Shown: piece by piece, positions 32,297 to 40,162 of the stretch
Numbering within the stretch: the first letter of the stretch is position 1
How the letters are laid out: each line of letters opens with the position of its first letter
Source: an uncultured Microbacterium sp.
GTDB taxonomy: Bacteria; Actinomycetota; Actinomycetes; Actinomycetales; Microbacteriaceae
Direction of reading: 5' to 3'
DNA length: 45,541 nt
NCBI RefSeq assembly: GCF_947489255.1
Contig: NZ_CANLCY010000007.1
Location: forward strand, 1-45,541
Position numbers and translations under genes: made by a program
Notes under the pieces: generated by a model
The model's database searches: none
What the model was told of the DNA's origin: nothing
Seen by the model: the letters and a program-made list of their open reading frames with translations, nothing else

Positions 32297-32796
32297 CGCT
32301 ATCCCAATGCCGGCGAGCGGGTTTCGATGTTAGGCGACAATTGAACAACTGTTGCGTAACATCGCGTCTACACAGACGTTCATCGACGCCAACATGAGCG
32401 GCACAACCATGTTGACCAGACGCTCATGTTAAATATGTCTTGTTTAACTGTTGGAGTTGGGTTGTATTCAAGAAACAAGACCTATGCATCACTTCGATGT
32501 CCAGGTTGCGCTGGAACAGAGCAACGCCTCGGCAACAGCTATTTGAAGGTCGATGTTTATGTATCTTCGGGACGGCGTTAGGGTATATGCGGGTAATGCT
32601 AATGTTTCGTAACTGTTACGTACACCAAACATCGCGGCAGCGGCGTGTCGCAAACGTACTCATCTTGTTGTGCCACTACGTTGGCGTTCGGGTTCGCTAA
32701 CACCGCCGCGACACATAGGCGGGTGCACTGTTGACCCAACGTCTGTGTTTCGCATCGCCGGCGTAACAGTTACAGAACAAGCAGGGGAGTGGTCTC
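32297..32796. other. Divergent par intergenic region with iterated AACTGTT motifs
   Basis: 500 bases, visibly richer in A/T than the flanks, between the two divergent par operons. AACTGTT or its complement occurs at 32347-32353, 32446-32452, 32611-32617 and 32765-32771; two of them sit in the palindromes GTAACTGTTAC (32609-32619) and GTAACAGTTAC (32763-32773) and one in CAACTGTTG (32346-32354). A 10-bp inverted repeat AACATGAGCG/CGCTCATGTT (32391-32400, 32421-32430) encloses CAACCATGTTG. Candidate centromere (parS), operator or origin region. TTGACC at 32731-32736 may be part of the parA2 promoter. Confidence 0.6.
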
Positions 32797-33480
32797 GTGA
32801 AAGTCATCGCAGTGTGCGGGCAGAAGGGCGGCATCGGCAAGACGTCGGTGTCGATGAATCTCGCCGCGGCCATGTCGAAGCACAGCAAGATCCTCGTCAT
32901 GGATGTGGACCCGCAGGGTTCGACGATGTTCTGGGCGGAGACGGCGGATGACGTTGAAAACGAGCTCCCGTTCGATACCTCGCCGTCGACGGACCCCGAG
33001 GCACTCCGTCACCTGAAGAGCCTGAACGAGTACGACGCGATCATCGTCGATACCCCCGGCTCGCTGAGGGACGAGGATGTCCTGGGGGCCGTGCTCGACC
33101 TGGCTGACTTCGCTATCCTCCCGATCACGACGTCCACACTGGACTTCCCGGCGATAACTCGGACGTTGAACGAGTTCGTCATCCCTAGGGGAGTGCCTTA
33201 CAAGCTCCTGCTGAACAAGGTCGACACCCGCCGCGGACAGAAGCGTCTGGACGGGTGGAAGCAGGCCATCGACGAGGGAGAGTTCGTCGCCGACCGCATC
33301 GGTGTACCACGGTTCAACCACCACATCCGTCTGTCGTCGACGGTGGAGGACATGCCGATGGAGGGCAAGGTCGTCACCCAGTACACGGATACCCGAGCGA
33401 ACCAGAACGCGATCTTCGATTACACGGCGGTCGCGCTCGAGCTCACGGCGCAGTGGTACGAGGAAGCGAAGGCCAACTGA
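32797..33480 (+). CDS. parA: ParA-type partition ATPase (locus 2)
   Basis: 227 residues, intact. Deviant Walker A QKGGIGKTSV, Walker A' VMDVDPQGSTMFW and Walker B IIVDTPGSLRDEDV are present. No N-terminal DNA-binding domain, so type Ib-like. GGGGAG lies seven bases before the GTG at 32797. It is homologous to the broken parA1 and probably supplies plasmid segregation. The stop overlaps parB2 by one base. Confidence 0.93.
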   Translation: MKVIAVCGQKGGIGKTSVSMNLAAAMSKHSKILVMDVDPQGSTMFWAETADDVENELPFDTSPSTDPEALRHLKSLNEYDAIIVDTPGSLRDEDVLGAVLDLADFAILPITTSTLDFPAITRTLNEFVIPRGVPYKLLLNKVDTRRGQKRLDGWKQAIDEGEFVADRIGVPRFNHHIRLSSTVEDMPMEGKVVTQYTDTRANQNAIFDYTAVALELTAQWYEEAKAN

Positions 33481-34154
33481 TGGCAAAGATGGATCTGACC
33501 GCGCGGTTGAAGAACTCTGCGAAGCGTGCGCAGGATGTCACCGCGCAGGCGCACCTCGTGGCAGTTGAGGACTTGGTTGAGCCGCCTGTCACAGAAGCCC
33601 AACCGGATAGCTCGGCGCCCGCTGTCGAGCTGACGCAACCCGCCGAACCTTCGGCTGTCGCGACGGACGAAGCAGCTGGCAACGAGGCGACACCGGCACA
33701 GAAGCAGGTGTCCCGTCGGCGCCCGGCGCCCGCGGAGCCGCGCCGCGCGCCGGCTAGGCCGTCGACGACTCCGGACAACGTGGCGGGGGAGTCGGTGAAG
33801 GGTCTCGCCCTTGAGCTGCCGAAGTCTCTGAACGCCCGTCTCAACGCTCATCACACGCAGACAAAGATGAGCTTTGTGCTGACCGTGATGACGGCCGTCG
33901 AGGTGGCCTACCCCCGGCTGCAGGAGCTGATCGACAAGAAGCTCGGTCGTCATGACGAGCCGGCTCGAGTTTCACTGTTTGCAAAGCCGACACGGCAGAG
34001 AATCTCGCGCGACGAGGAGACCGAACGGCGGACAATCCGGATGAGCGCCGGCGGTCTTGAGGTGCTCGACGGACTGGTCGAGGAGTTCGCAGCGCCTTCG
34101 CGCACATTCCTGGTCATCGTTGCACTCGACACGTACCTCCCCGCCCAGGACTGA
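33480..34154 (+). CDS. ParB-like centromere-binding protein (locus 2)
   Basis: 224 residues: N-terminal helix MAKMDLTARLKNSAKRAQD, a long acidic then Arg/Pro-rich linker (about 30-105), and two similar C-terminal parts, GLALELPKSLNARLNAHHTQ with FVLTVMTAVEVAYPRLQELI, and IRMSAGGLEVLDGLVEEF with TFLVIVALDTYL, each resembling a ribbon-helix-helix unit. It would bind the intergenic repeats as a pseudo-dimer. Larger than parB1 (125 residues). After it, 34155-34363 holds no supported gene. Confidence 0.72.
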   Translation: MAKMDLTARLKNSAKRAQDVTAQAHLVAVEDLVEPPVTEAQPDSSAPAVELTQPAEPSAVATDEAAGNEATPAQKQVSRRRPAPAEPRRAPARPSTTPDNVAGESVKGLALELPKSLNARLNAHHTQTKMSFVLTVMTAVEVAYPRLQELIDKKLGRHDEPARVSLFAKPTRQRISRDEETERRTIRMSAGGLEVLDGLVEEFAAPSRTFLVIVALDTYLPAQD

Positions 34155-34363
34155 CGTGCACGGCCCTGCGTCCGGGCCTCGGGGAGAACTCCTACCTGGC
34201 GCTCAGGACCGACCTCGCCGCATCCCAGACCATCGCAGCGCCTGAGACGTTCGAGGGGGCGGCCTGAGGCCTCGACTTGGCTCTGTCAATCGAGCCCACC
34301 TACGGAATCTGCAGCACGGCAACAGTCCACCGCGGCCACGACTCCAACCGGTCCTTCGTCGTA

Positions 34364-36319
34364 TCAGGCCGCCAGGGCTAGTCCCTGCTCGAGGTAGCCG
34401 GCACGGACCAGCTCACGAGCCTTCCTGTGGTCTCGTCGCTTGGTGGGCCCTCGGGGGTACGCAGCATAGTCGGGCCGGTCGGACTCATTTGAGTAGGACT
34501 TCTTCCCTCTCCGGTGTTTCGCGCGTCGTTCCATCCAGGTAACCTCAGCACGCCACCATGCCCACACAAGGCGTTCCTCGTCGTATCTGGCGCGACGCTG
34601 CTCCAGGTAGCCGTCAACACCGCGTCCGCGGGCGACGAAGTCACGAGCGGTGGGGGAGAGGCGTCGCCATCCTCCAGGGGTCCTCTCGATTAGACCCGAC
34701 GCGCTCAAATCGTCGACGCGGCGTCGGACGACGTCGGCATCCAGCCCTGTTCGATGGACGAGCTCGGCGAAGGTGGCGCTGCCCTCTGCCGGCGTGTGCT
34801 TGTAGATCAGTCCCGCGTTCCTGCCCATGCTGCGGGGTGCGGTGAAGACGTCGTGTGCGAACAGTTCCAGCCGGGTGCTGATCTCTCTGATGAGGGCTTG
34901 GGAGAGCGGGACGGCGTTGGCGATGGCGCGCATATGCGCTTGTGTCCGCTCTTGTACTGACTCCTCTGTGGAAAACCGGGTGTCGAGTCGGTAGCGCTTT
35001 GCGTGCACTCCTTCGGCCTCCGTCACGACGGCGAGCCAGCCGCCTGCGCCGTCTTCCCCGGTAAGGGCGCGGAGGGCACGGGAGACGGTGGTGCGCCCGT
35101 AGCCGGTGTCGGCGCTGAGCCGGCGTACGTCGGCTTCGACGGTGTGCTGGGAGCTCTGCAGCATGTACAGGCAGATGGCGTCCAGGACGACGCGCTGCGC
35201 GTGGGAGCCTTCGACCCGACTGTTGTGTGTCGCCCACATACCGGGGAGGGCGTCAGCGCGTGTGAGGGCGCGTTGCACGGCGGCGGCAACGCTCGCGGTG
35301 CGCTGGCGGTAATCCTCATCGTCGCCCGAAGCGCTGAGTGGGTGAGCGGCTACGAAGCGGACGGCGTACTCCCATGCAGCGGTCAGCACCTTGTCGATCT
35401 GGTGTTCGCTCCGCCGCTGGCGTGTGGCACCGACGCGCCGCGTGCGGGCGTGTTCGAGGCCCAGGGAACTGTGTACCTGCTCGCGAAGGTCCTGATAGCT
35501 CCAGCGGGCGTGTGCGGCGGCCGCGAGGATCCGCACCAGCGTGTGCGACGCGTCGGGACCGGCTTCGCTGTGCAGCACCAGGTCCATGGCCATCGACAGG
35601 GGCCGACGGCGGCCGCGGATCCGGGGCCTTCCGGCATCATCACGGACGACGTTGTGCAGGTCCTCGGTGGACGGGGTGGGCAATTCCGCGCCGAGGTCGA
35701 CAAGCAGCGCATGCAGCTGGCCGGGGACGTCTTCGTCGGCCGCGTGGTCGGTAATCGCAGCCAGGTCACCCACCGGCGCCGAGTGCCCACCGGCGCGGTG
35801 GGGAGCGTAGGGCGGGCGGACGCAGCCCGCTTTGGGGTTCGTCAGCGGCGCGAGGTCAAGAGAGGGGAACAGGCTCCTGGTCAGGTAGGCGATGTCGCGG
35901 ACGGCGTCAGCGTCAGCGGGCACGTCGAGGTGGACCCAGACGTGGCGTCCGCCGGTAGGACCGGACAGGCACAGCAGATGGGGGACATTGAGCTGCTCGA
36001 GCCAGTACGTGAAACGGTCTGCATCGCTCGCGGCGTCCCCGACGGATGCATCGAAGTCGAAGCAGAGGTAACGGAAGCGAAGGTCATCGTCGGCCAGGAA
36101 CATCGCCCACGTCGTCGACGGCGGCGCCTCGTTGAGGGGCCAGAGCTTGTCGTAGGCGTTTAGTACCTCGCCGCTGGCGGCTCGGGCAGCCGCGCGGACG
36201 TCATCCCTGGGGGAGAGGCGGCGGGTAATCGCCCACACCTCGTCAAGGGAGTAGGGCGACACGCCGGTGGGGTCGACGAGCGTCAATGCTCGTGCGCGCC
36301 CCCGGATGGGGATTACCAT
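34364..36319 (-). CDS. rep: Plasmid replication initiator with primase-polymerase domain
   Basis: 651 residues. The N-terminal ~250 form an archaeo-eukaryotic primase-type domain with the metal-binding CFDFDAS (Asp88, Asp90) and SGPTGGRHVWVHL (about 119-131), then NPKAGCVRPPYAPH. The middle has a helical segment with a winged helix (TGYGRTTVSRALRAL), the C-terminal third a second one (FAELVHRTGLDADVVRRRVD), and the end is very basic. This matches large Rep proteins of actinobacterial plasmids. ATG 36319 was chosen for GGAGG at 10 bases; no helicase motifs seen. Confidence 0.82.
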   Translation of the reverse strand: MVIPIRGRARALTLVDPTGVSPYSLDEVWAITRRLSPRDDVRAAARAASGEVLNAYDKLWPLNEAPPSTTWAMFLADDDLRFRYLCFDFDASVGDAASDADRFTYWLEQLNVPHLLCLSGPTGGRHVWVHLDVPADADAVRDIAYLTRSLFPSLDLAPLTNPKAGCVRPPYAPHRAGGHSAPVGDLAAITDHAADEDVPGQLHALLVDLGAELPTPSTEDLHNVVRDDAGRPRIRGRRRPLSMAMDLVLHSEAGPDASHTLVRILAAAAHARWSYQDLREQVHSSLGLEHARTRRVGATRQRRSEHQIDKVLTAAWEYAVRFVAAHPLSASGDDEDYRQRTASVAAAVQRALTRADALPGMWATHNSRVEGSHAQRVVLDAICLYMLQSSQHTVEADVRRLSADTGYGRTTVSRALRALTGEDGAGGWLAVVTEAEGVHAKRYRLDTRFSTEESVQERTQAHMRAIANAVPLSQALIREISTRLELFAHDVFTAPRSMGRNAGLIYKHTPAEGSATFAELVHRTGLDADVVRRRVDDLSASGLIERTPGGWRRLSPTARDFVARGRGVDGYLEQRRARYDEERLVWAWWRAEVTWMERRAKHRRGKKSYSNESDRPDYAAYPRGPTKRRDHRKARELVRAGYLEQGLALAA

Positions 36320-36443
36320 GGCGACATCACCTCCTCGGAGGTACGACAAACGCCCCTCGCCAAGGGGTTGCAATCGAATACCTGCTCTCTCCGACTCCCA
36401 GTCGCCAAACCTTCGGTTGGAGTAAGTGAAGCTCTTGACTCCA

Positions 36444-36476
36444 GGCCCACGCGCTACGCCAATAGCGCGGAGGGCC
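36444..36476 (-). promoter_or_regulatory. Strong stem-loop in the rep leader
   Basis: GGCCC (36444-36448) with GGGCC (36472-36476) and CGCGCTA (36450-36456) with TAGCGCG (36463-36469) form a 12-bp stem with small bulges and a six-base loop. It lies 125 bases before the rep start and nine bases after the small upstream frame, so it may control rep read-through or be a target for an antisense RNA. Confidence 0.5.
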
Positions 36477-36485
36477 TGATGTCAT

Positions 36486-36752
36486 TTACGGGCGCGTCAC
36501 ATGACGAGCTCCTTCCATCACGGTGGGGGACGGCCGGCGGGACGCCGAGCCGAAAGTGCGGGCCCCATTGGTGAGACCGGTCTGGGTGCACGCCGTAGCG
36601 CGGTGGGGGAGAGGCATGTGGCCTCGATCCGCCGGAGTCGCCTGTGAGGGGCCGGGAGTGATGCTCGACCGGGCCATGCTGAGGGGATGTTCGCGTGACA
36701 CGCCGACGTTGGTACGCGAATCCACCCCGCCGCGCGGGGTTTCGGTTAGCAT
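36486..36752 (-). CDS. Possible leader or small protein upstream of rep
   Basis: 88 codons from ATG 36752 with AGGAGG seven bases upstream, an excellent ribosome site. The product (MLTETPRGGVDSRTNVGVSR...) has no fold that I recognise and is rich in Ser, Thr, Pro and Arg, so translation itself may matter more than the protein. Its first codons overlap a GC hairpin (ACCCCGC/GCGGGGT, 36724-36740). Of the 540 bases between rep and the next gene this and the hairpins are all I can support. Confidence 0.38.
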   Translation of the reverse strand: MLTETPRGGVDSRTNVGVSREHPLSMARSSITPGPSQATPADRGHMPLPHRATACTQTGLTNGARTFGSASRRPSPTVMEGARHVTRP

Positions 36753-36830
36753 GAGAGCACCTCCTGAGGAAGCTCGGGTGGGTTCCAGACTCTGGTTTGG
36801 TCGCTAAGGTCTGGCGAACTACATCGAGGG

Positions 36831-36856
36831 GCCCCGTCGTCTGACGGGGCTCCTTT
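36831..36856. terminator. Terminator beside the small RHH-like gene
   Basis: GCCCCGTC (36831-36838) and GACGGGGC (36843-36850) with a four-base loop and TCCTTTT after it on the plus strand. It lies ten bases after the stop of the minus-strand gene at 36860. The T run favours plus-strand termination, but the stem can serve both sides. Confidence 0.7.
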
Positions 36857-36859
36857 TCG

Positions 36860-37165
36860 TTAGCTGGCGATCTGCGTCTGCGTCGGCAGCTCCCTCGAGG
36901 ATGGGCGTACCAGGGCGAGCGGCGACACCGGCGCGACCTGATCGACTTGGGGGAATGGTTCGACGAGCAGCTCTTCGAGCATGTCGCCGGTCACTCCGGG
37001 CTGGGGTGCAAGCTCGGGCATACCGAGCTGGTGCGCCGCGAGATGAACGAGGTAGTCGCCGTAGCTCATGTGCAGCAGGTCCGCGTTCGCGCGAATGACC
37101 ATGCCGAGTGGCTTAGCGGGCTTCGCCGTGATCTGGTCACGTTCGCCTTTGCTTGGTCGTCCCAT
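36860..37165 (-). CDS. Small DNA-binding-like plasmid protein (RHH type suspected)
   Basis: 101 residues. MGRPSKGERDQITAKPAKP followed by MVIRANADLLHMSYGDYLVH resembles short actinobacterial plasmid and phage proteins with a beta strand then two helices, as in CopG-type copy or maintenance regulators. The C-terminal part is Pro-rich and unstructured. ATG 37165 was preferred to one 11 codons earlier because the family begins with MGRPSKG. A large inverted repeat (37185-37244) directly upstream may be its operator. Confidence 0.6.
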   Translation of the reverse strand: MGRPSKGERDQITAKPAKPLGMVIRANADLLHMSYGDYLVHLAAHQLGMPELAPQPGVTGDMLEELLVEPFPQVDQVAPVSPLALVRPSSRELPTQTQIAS

Positions 37166-37184
37166 GTGTCCAAGCATGCCCCGT

Positions 37185-37244
37185 GATTTCTTAGGCACCT
37201 ACGATTGCCGTTCGGCGTGTCGAAACGTAGGTGCCTAGGAAATC
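37185..37244. repeat. Long inverted repeat with 19-base arms
   Basis: Arms 37185-37203 and 37226-37244 are complementary except at one position, with a 22-base spacer. The core is TAGGCACCTACG / CGTAGGTGCCTA and the outer part GATTTC / GAAATC. It lies 20 bases upstream of the small RHH-like gene. The spacing of about two helical turns suits a regulator or a site-specific recombination protein. The next stretch, to 37432, is GC-rich with nothing recognised. Confidence 0.7.
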
Positions 37245-37432
37245 TGCCCGCTTGAGGGCTATATGCCGGGGGTCGTGGCATTGCCACGAGGGGACCATTG
37301 GCGCCGAAATCCGCAAGCGCAGCCCGCCGGGGGAGCGGGGGCGCTCCTGTCACCCTCTCGCACTCCGCCCGCGTTGCGTTAACGCCGCCGCCGGCCGGGC
37401 GCGCCCGCGTTGCGCTCAGTTCCGTCCGCCGC

Positions 37433-37972
37433 TTACGAGCCCCACGACGCGGCGTCACGCCTCGCGGCCGCTACAACGCCGGCGACTTCTCCAGCGGCGA
37501 GGCGGTCGATGTGTCGCCGCTCCACTCCGTCCCCGCCGCGGAGGGGCGTGTTGAGCCACTGCGCCCATGTCCACGGGTCGTCGACGCCCTCCCCGAGGAT
37601 GGGCAATACTTCGCTCAGACCCGGCACCAGCGCGCCGTTGCGCACCTGGAAGGCGGGGTAGAGCGTGCGCTGGTCGGAAGTGTCGAGGCGGAGGGCGCGG
37701 CGCTCACGGACGGCTTTGGAGAGGGCGGCACGCCCGACGCCGAGCTCTTTCTGAAGCCCACCGCTCGAGTAGCACGGGCCGACAATGTCCGCCCATGGGT
37801 TCTTGACGAGGCCGAGGCGGGCGACGATGTCGGCGGCTACGGTGTCGGGGGAGCCCAGCGCGCTGACCTTCGCCCCGTCGCGAATGAGGCGCTCGAGCCG
37901 GGCGCGTATAGCCTCGAGGAGCTCGTCGGTGGCCGCGTTCTCCCGTTGGTGTTCGTCTTGGTCGCTCGACAC
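37433..37972 (-). CDS. Orphan Xre/MbcA/ParS-type antitoxin paralogue
   Basis: 179 residues, closely related to the antitoxin at 38782-39333: both share NPWADIVGPCY or SPWADIVGPCY, LQ.ELGV, LYPAFQVRN, LVPGL and DDPWTWAQWLNTPL. The middle is a helix-turn-helix and the C-terminus resembles the toxin-binding domain that pairs with RES toxins. No toxin gene follows it; instead 37245-37432 is empty. It could neutralise the neighbouring RES toxin, act as a regulator or be left from a lost pair. ATG 37972. Confidence 0.75.
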   Translation of the reverse strand: MSSDQDEHQRENAATDELLEAIRARLERLIRDGAKVSALGSPDTVAADIVARLGLVKNPWADIVGPCYSSGGLQKELGVGRAALSKAVRERRALRLDTSDQRTLYPAFQVRNGALVPGLSEVLPILGEGVDDPWTWAQWLNTPLRGGDGVERRHIDRLAAGEVAGVVAAARRDAASWGS

Positions 37973-37984
37973 CGAACCCTCCCC

Positions 37985-38034
37985 GTCAACTCCGTCAACC
38001 CGTACGCTGGAGCGGGGGTGTCAACTTTGTCAAC
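37985..38034 (-). promoter_or_regulatory. Operator-like tandem repeats of the orphan antitoxin gene
   Basis: GTCAAC occurs four times as two pairs with a nine-base period: GTCAACTCCGTCAAC (37985-37999) and GTCAACTTTGTCAAC (38020-38034), 35 bases apart. They lie 13 to 62 bases before the start at 37972. On the minus strand each unit contains TTGAC, so they overlap possible -35 boxes. Confidence 0.65.
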
Positions 38035-38170
38035 TCAGTATGCCGCGACAGGGGAGTAGCTTCCAACCTTCAACGTCGGGTCGAACCTCACCAAATACCC
38101 GCGGATACCAGCTCGCACCCATCCGAATGCCGGTATGGCGGCGCCGCAGCGAGTGTCGGGCCGCACCCCG

Positions 38171-38785
38171 TCAGACGATGTTCATACCTCCGGTGACCGG
38201 GGTGTTCGCGACGGTCCAGCCGAGCGCCCGGCACGCGTCTTCGCCGCTCAGATGGCGAGTCGCGGTGTGCCCGGCATGTGCGCTCGGTGCGCCGGCGTCG
38301 CCGAAGAGCGCGTAGGCGTCGGGGCTTCCCGTGGTGAATGCCGAGCCATAGAGGACGCCGTCGTAGCCTGCGTCCTCGAACGCCTGCGCCCACGCTTGCG
38401 GGATCGAGTAGTCCGACATGGTCGTCAGCTCGCGCACGATGCCGTGCTCGGCTGCGGCGACGTCGTTCACCGCAGCGCATCGGTGTTCGGTGGGCGCGCT
38501 GACGACGGAGACGACGAAGGAGTCAGCGAGGGCGCGCGACACCACGCCTTTCCGCGACACTCGACCACGGATCCTCTCTCGCACCGCCGTGTCCACGCTT
38601 AGTGCGGTGCAGCAGGTCCCACGGGCGCCGTGCAGGTTGAACCGCCCCTCCACGCCATTGTCGTAGTACCAGGCTCCGTGCGCTGTTCCGTGGGAGCGGT
38701 ACATCGGAGCGCCCGCGGCCAGGGTGGCCTCCGGAAACGCGCTGAGGACTACCCCGGCCGGCGGGGCGCTCTGCGAGGCGGTCAC
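38171..38785 (-). CDS. RES-domain toxin
   Basis: 204 residues. MYRSHGTAHGAWYYDNGVEG, GRFNLHGARGTCCTALS and the later VSVVSAPTE and YDGVLYGS match the RES fold, whose Arg, Tyr and Glu/Ser pocket degrades or transfers NAD+ (as in MbcT/Xre-RES systems). GTG 38785 overlaps the antitoxin stop (GTGA), so antitoxin is made first and toxin is coupled. It likely acts in the cytoplasm to lower NAD+ when the plasmid is lost. Activity here is inferred from family. Confidence 0.82.
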   Translation of the reverse strand: MTASQSAPPAGVVLSAFPEATLAAGAPMYRSHGTAHGAWYYDNGVEGRFNLHGARGTCCTALSVDTAVRERIRGRVSRKGVVSRALADSFVVSVVSAPTEHRCAAVNDVAAAEHGIVRELTTMSDYSIPQAWAQAFEDAGYDGVLYGSAFTTGSPDAYALFGDAGAPSAHAGHTATRHLSGEDACRALGWTVANTPVTGGMNIV

Positions 38786-39333
38786 GCGGCCCAGGCCGCT
38801 GCGTCGTGGCGCGCCTCGACGAGCACGGTCTCCAGATCCCCGTTGGCGAGGAGGTCGATGGCGCGCGGCTGGTCCTCGCCGTTCTCGTCCGCCAGGGGAG
38901 TGTTGAGCCACTGCGCCCACGTCCAGGGGTCGTCGATGCCGGACTGCAACACGGTGAGCACCTCTTTCAAGCCCGGCACGAGCTGTCGGTTGCGGACCTG
39001 GAAGGCGGGGTAGAGGTTGCGGCCATCGGCGGTCGGGAGCCGGAGTGCGCGAAACTCCTTCACGGCACGAGAAACCGCGCCGCGTTCGACGCCGAGCTCG
39101 CGCTGGAGGCTGCCGCTGGTGTAGCAGGGACCGACGATGTCTGCCCAGGGGCTCTTCGTCACACCGAGGCGGTCGACAATGTCCTGGATGACGGTCTCGG
39201 GCTTGGTGATCACGCTGACCTTCACGCCGCCGCGCACGAGCGCGTCGATCTTGCTGCCGAACAGGTCCTTCAGCAGGTTCGCGGCCTGCTCTTCCTGTCG
39301 CCGCTGCGGGTCTTCGGGTGCGAGAGTAGTCAT
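38782..39333 (-). CDS. Xre/MbcA/ParS-type antitoxin of the RES toxin
   Basis: 183 residues with an N-terminal helical arm (LLKDLFGSKIDALVRGG), a helix-turn-helix (LQRELGVERGAVSRAVKEFR) and a C-terminal toxin-binding-like part (DDPWTWAQWLNTPL, IDLLANGDLETVLVEARHD). It would bind the RES toxin and repress its own promoter. ATG 39333 has GGAGG five bases upstream. The frame stays open for 98 codons before this ATG, through the operator repeats; I regard that as non-coding or a relic. Confidence 0.82.
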   Translation of the reverse strand: MTTLAPEDPQRRQEEQAANLLKDLFGSKIDALVRGGVKVSVITKPETVIQDIVDRLGVTKSPWADIVGPCYTSGSLQRELGVERGAVSRAVKEFRALRLPTADGRNLYPAFQVRNRQLVPGLKEVLTVLQSGIDDPWTWAQWLNTPLADENGEDQPRAIDLLANGDLETVLVEARHDAAAWAA

Positions 39334-39342
39334 CGTTCCTCC

Positions 39343-39396
39343 ATGTGTACCATGTCTACCACTCAAGTATGCGCGTGTATGTCGACCATGTCTACC
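39343..39396 (-). promoter_or_regulatory. Operator repeats and promoter of the RES toxin-antitoxin pair
   Basis: Two pairs of nine-base repeats: ATGTGTACC-ATGTCTACC (39343-39360) and ATGTCGACC-ATGTCTACC (39379-39396), exactly 36 bases apart and 10 to 63 bases before the start. On the minus strand TAGACA and CATACT with 17 bases between form a fair promoter placed between the pairs. The antitoxin probably binds all four units. From 39397 to 39681 I see no further supported gene. Confidence 0.68.
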
Positions 39397-39681
39397 ACCC
39401 CAATAGGCGAGTGCCGGTACACCATGACACCCAACGGAGGGGGAGAAGCGACCACCGGCAAGCGTCGGGAGCGCCGCGGTCAGACGCTGTGCCTCCGCGA
39501 TGATCCGGGCGGCGAGGTCGATGAGCGGCTCGGCGATCTCGCGGGCGGCATGCCGGTGGGTGTCGTCATCACGTGAGGCGTAAGACGGCATCGCGTTGTG
39601 AAAAGCAGAGCCGGGTCGCGTCACCACCTCGCTCCAGCGCGTTCCGTTGAACCGCTCGACGAGGGCGCGCGACTGCTCAGC

Positions 39682-39810
39682 TTAGGCGTCTACCCGGACG
39701 GTAACGCGCAGCACGGACACCGGCTCGTTGACCGTGATGATCCGCACGAGCTCGTAGGACTGCCGAGTGCGGGAAAACGTCGTCTGGTCGATACTCATGC
39801 GTACCCACAT
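39682..39810 (-). CDS. Possible short hypothetical protein
   Basis: 42 codons from ATG 39810 (MWVRMSIDQTTFSRTRQSYE) ending in a beta-rich stretch (ITVNEPVSVLRVTVRVDA). A second ATG lies four codons in. No strong ribosome site and no family; retained because the composition looks coding and the gap would otherwise be empty. Confidence 0.3.
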   Translation of the reverse strand: MWVRMSIDQTTFSRTRQSYELVRIITVNEPVSVLRVTVRVDA

Positions 39811-39882
39811 GCGCGGTGGCGTCGGACCGTGAGGACCGCTCACACCCGGCAGTTTTTGCGGCAAGACGGTACCGAGCAAACG

Positions 39883-39909
39883 CCGGTAATCTACGTTATG
39901 TCAGTTTGC
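39883..39909 (+). repeat. 27-base element, copy 1 (matches 42953-42979)
   Basis: 22 of 27 positions are the same as at 42953-42979, in the same orientation, and the last 14 (TTATGTCAGTTTGC) are identical. The copies bracket the sigma/Asp23 module 3.07 kb apart. Likely a shared promoter or binding site. Confidence 0.6.
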
Positions 39910-39947
39910 GAACATCGAGCCCGTCATTCAAAGACTCTCCGGGCCTA

Positions 39948-40136
39948 CTACTCACATAAAACCTCTTCCATTCGTCGAGTTGTGACGTGGGCGGGTGGTA
40001 TGAGGATGAGAGCAAAGAGGACCGCAGCCACACCGACGAACGCCCTGGCCGCGAGTAGTGCGACGCCGAGGACCCCGAAGACGATAACTGCGGACCACAG
40101 AATGATGCAGAGAATTGACGTCCAAGTCGGCCGCAT
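39948..40136 (-). CDS. Small two-helix membrane protein
   Basis: 62 residues: two hydrophobic helices (ILCIILWSAVIVFGVLGVAL and FVGVAAVLFALILIPP) joined by a short basic loop (AARA), ending TTRRMEEVLCE. Only a weak ribosome site (GGGAAC) precedes ATG 40136. Typical size of stress-response membrane peptides in this group. No known family; belongs to a set of small minus-strand genes beside the sigma factor. Confidence 0.55.
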   Translation of the reverse strand: MRPTWTSILCIILWSAVIVFGVLGVALLAARAFVGVAAVLFALILIPPAHVTTRRMEEVLCE

Positions 40137-40162
40137 CGTTCCCGTGGGGCCTGACCGTGCGA

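Noticed and set aside
34155..34363. Possible gene relic after parB2 (frame ending at 34267)
   Set aside because: A short open stretch (LRPGLGENSYLALRTDL) looks mildly coding but has no start, no site and no recognised family.
39343..39396. CRISPR-like array
   Set aside because: Units are nine bases in two pairs, with no repeat/spacer alternation and no cas genes. They fit an operator.
39334..39591. N-terminal extension of the RES antitoxin to 39591 or 39627
   Set aside because: It would run through the operator repeats. ATG 39333 has a strong ribosome site and agrees with the start of the paralogue at 37972.
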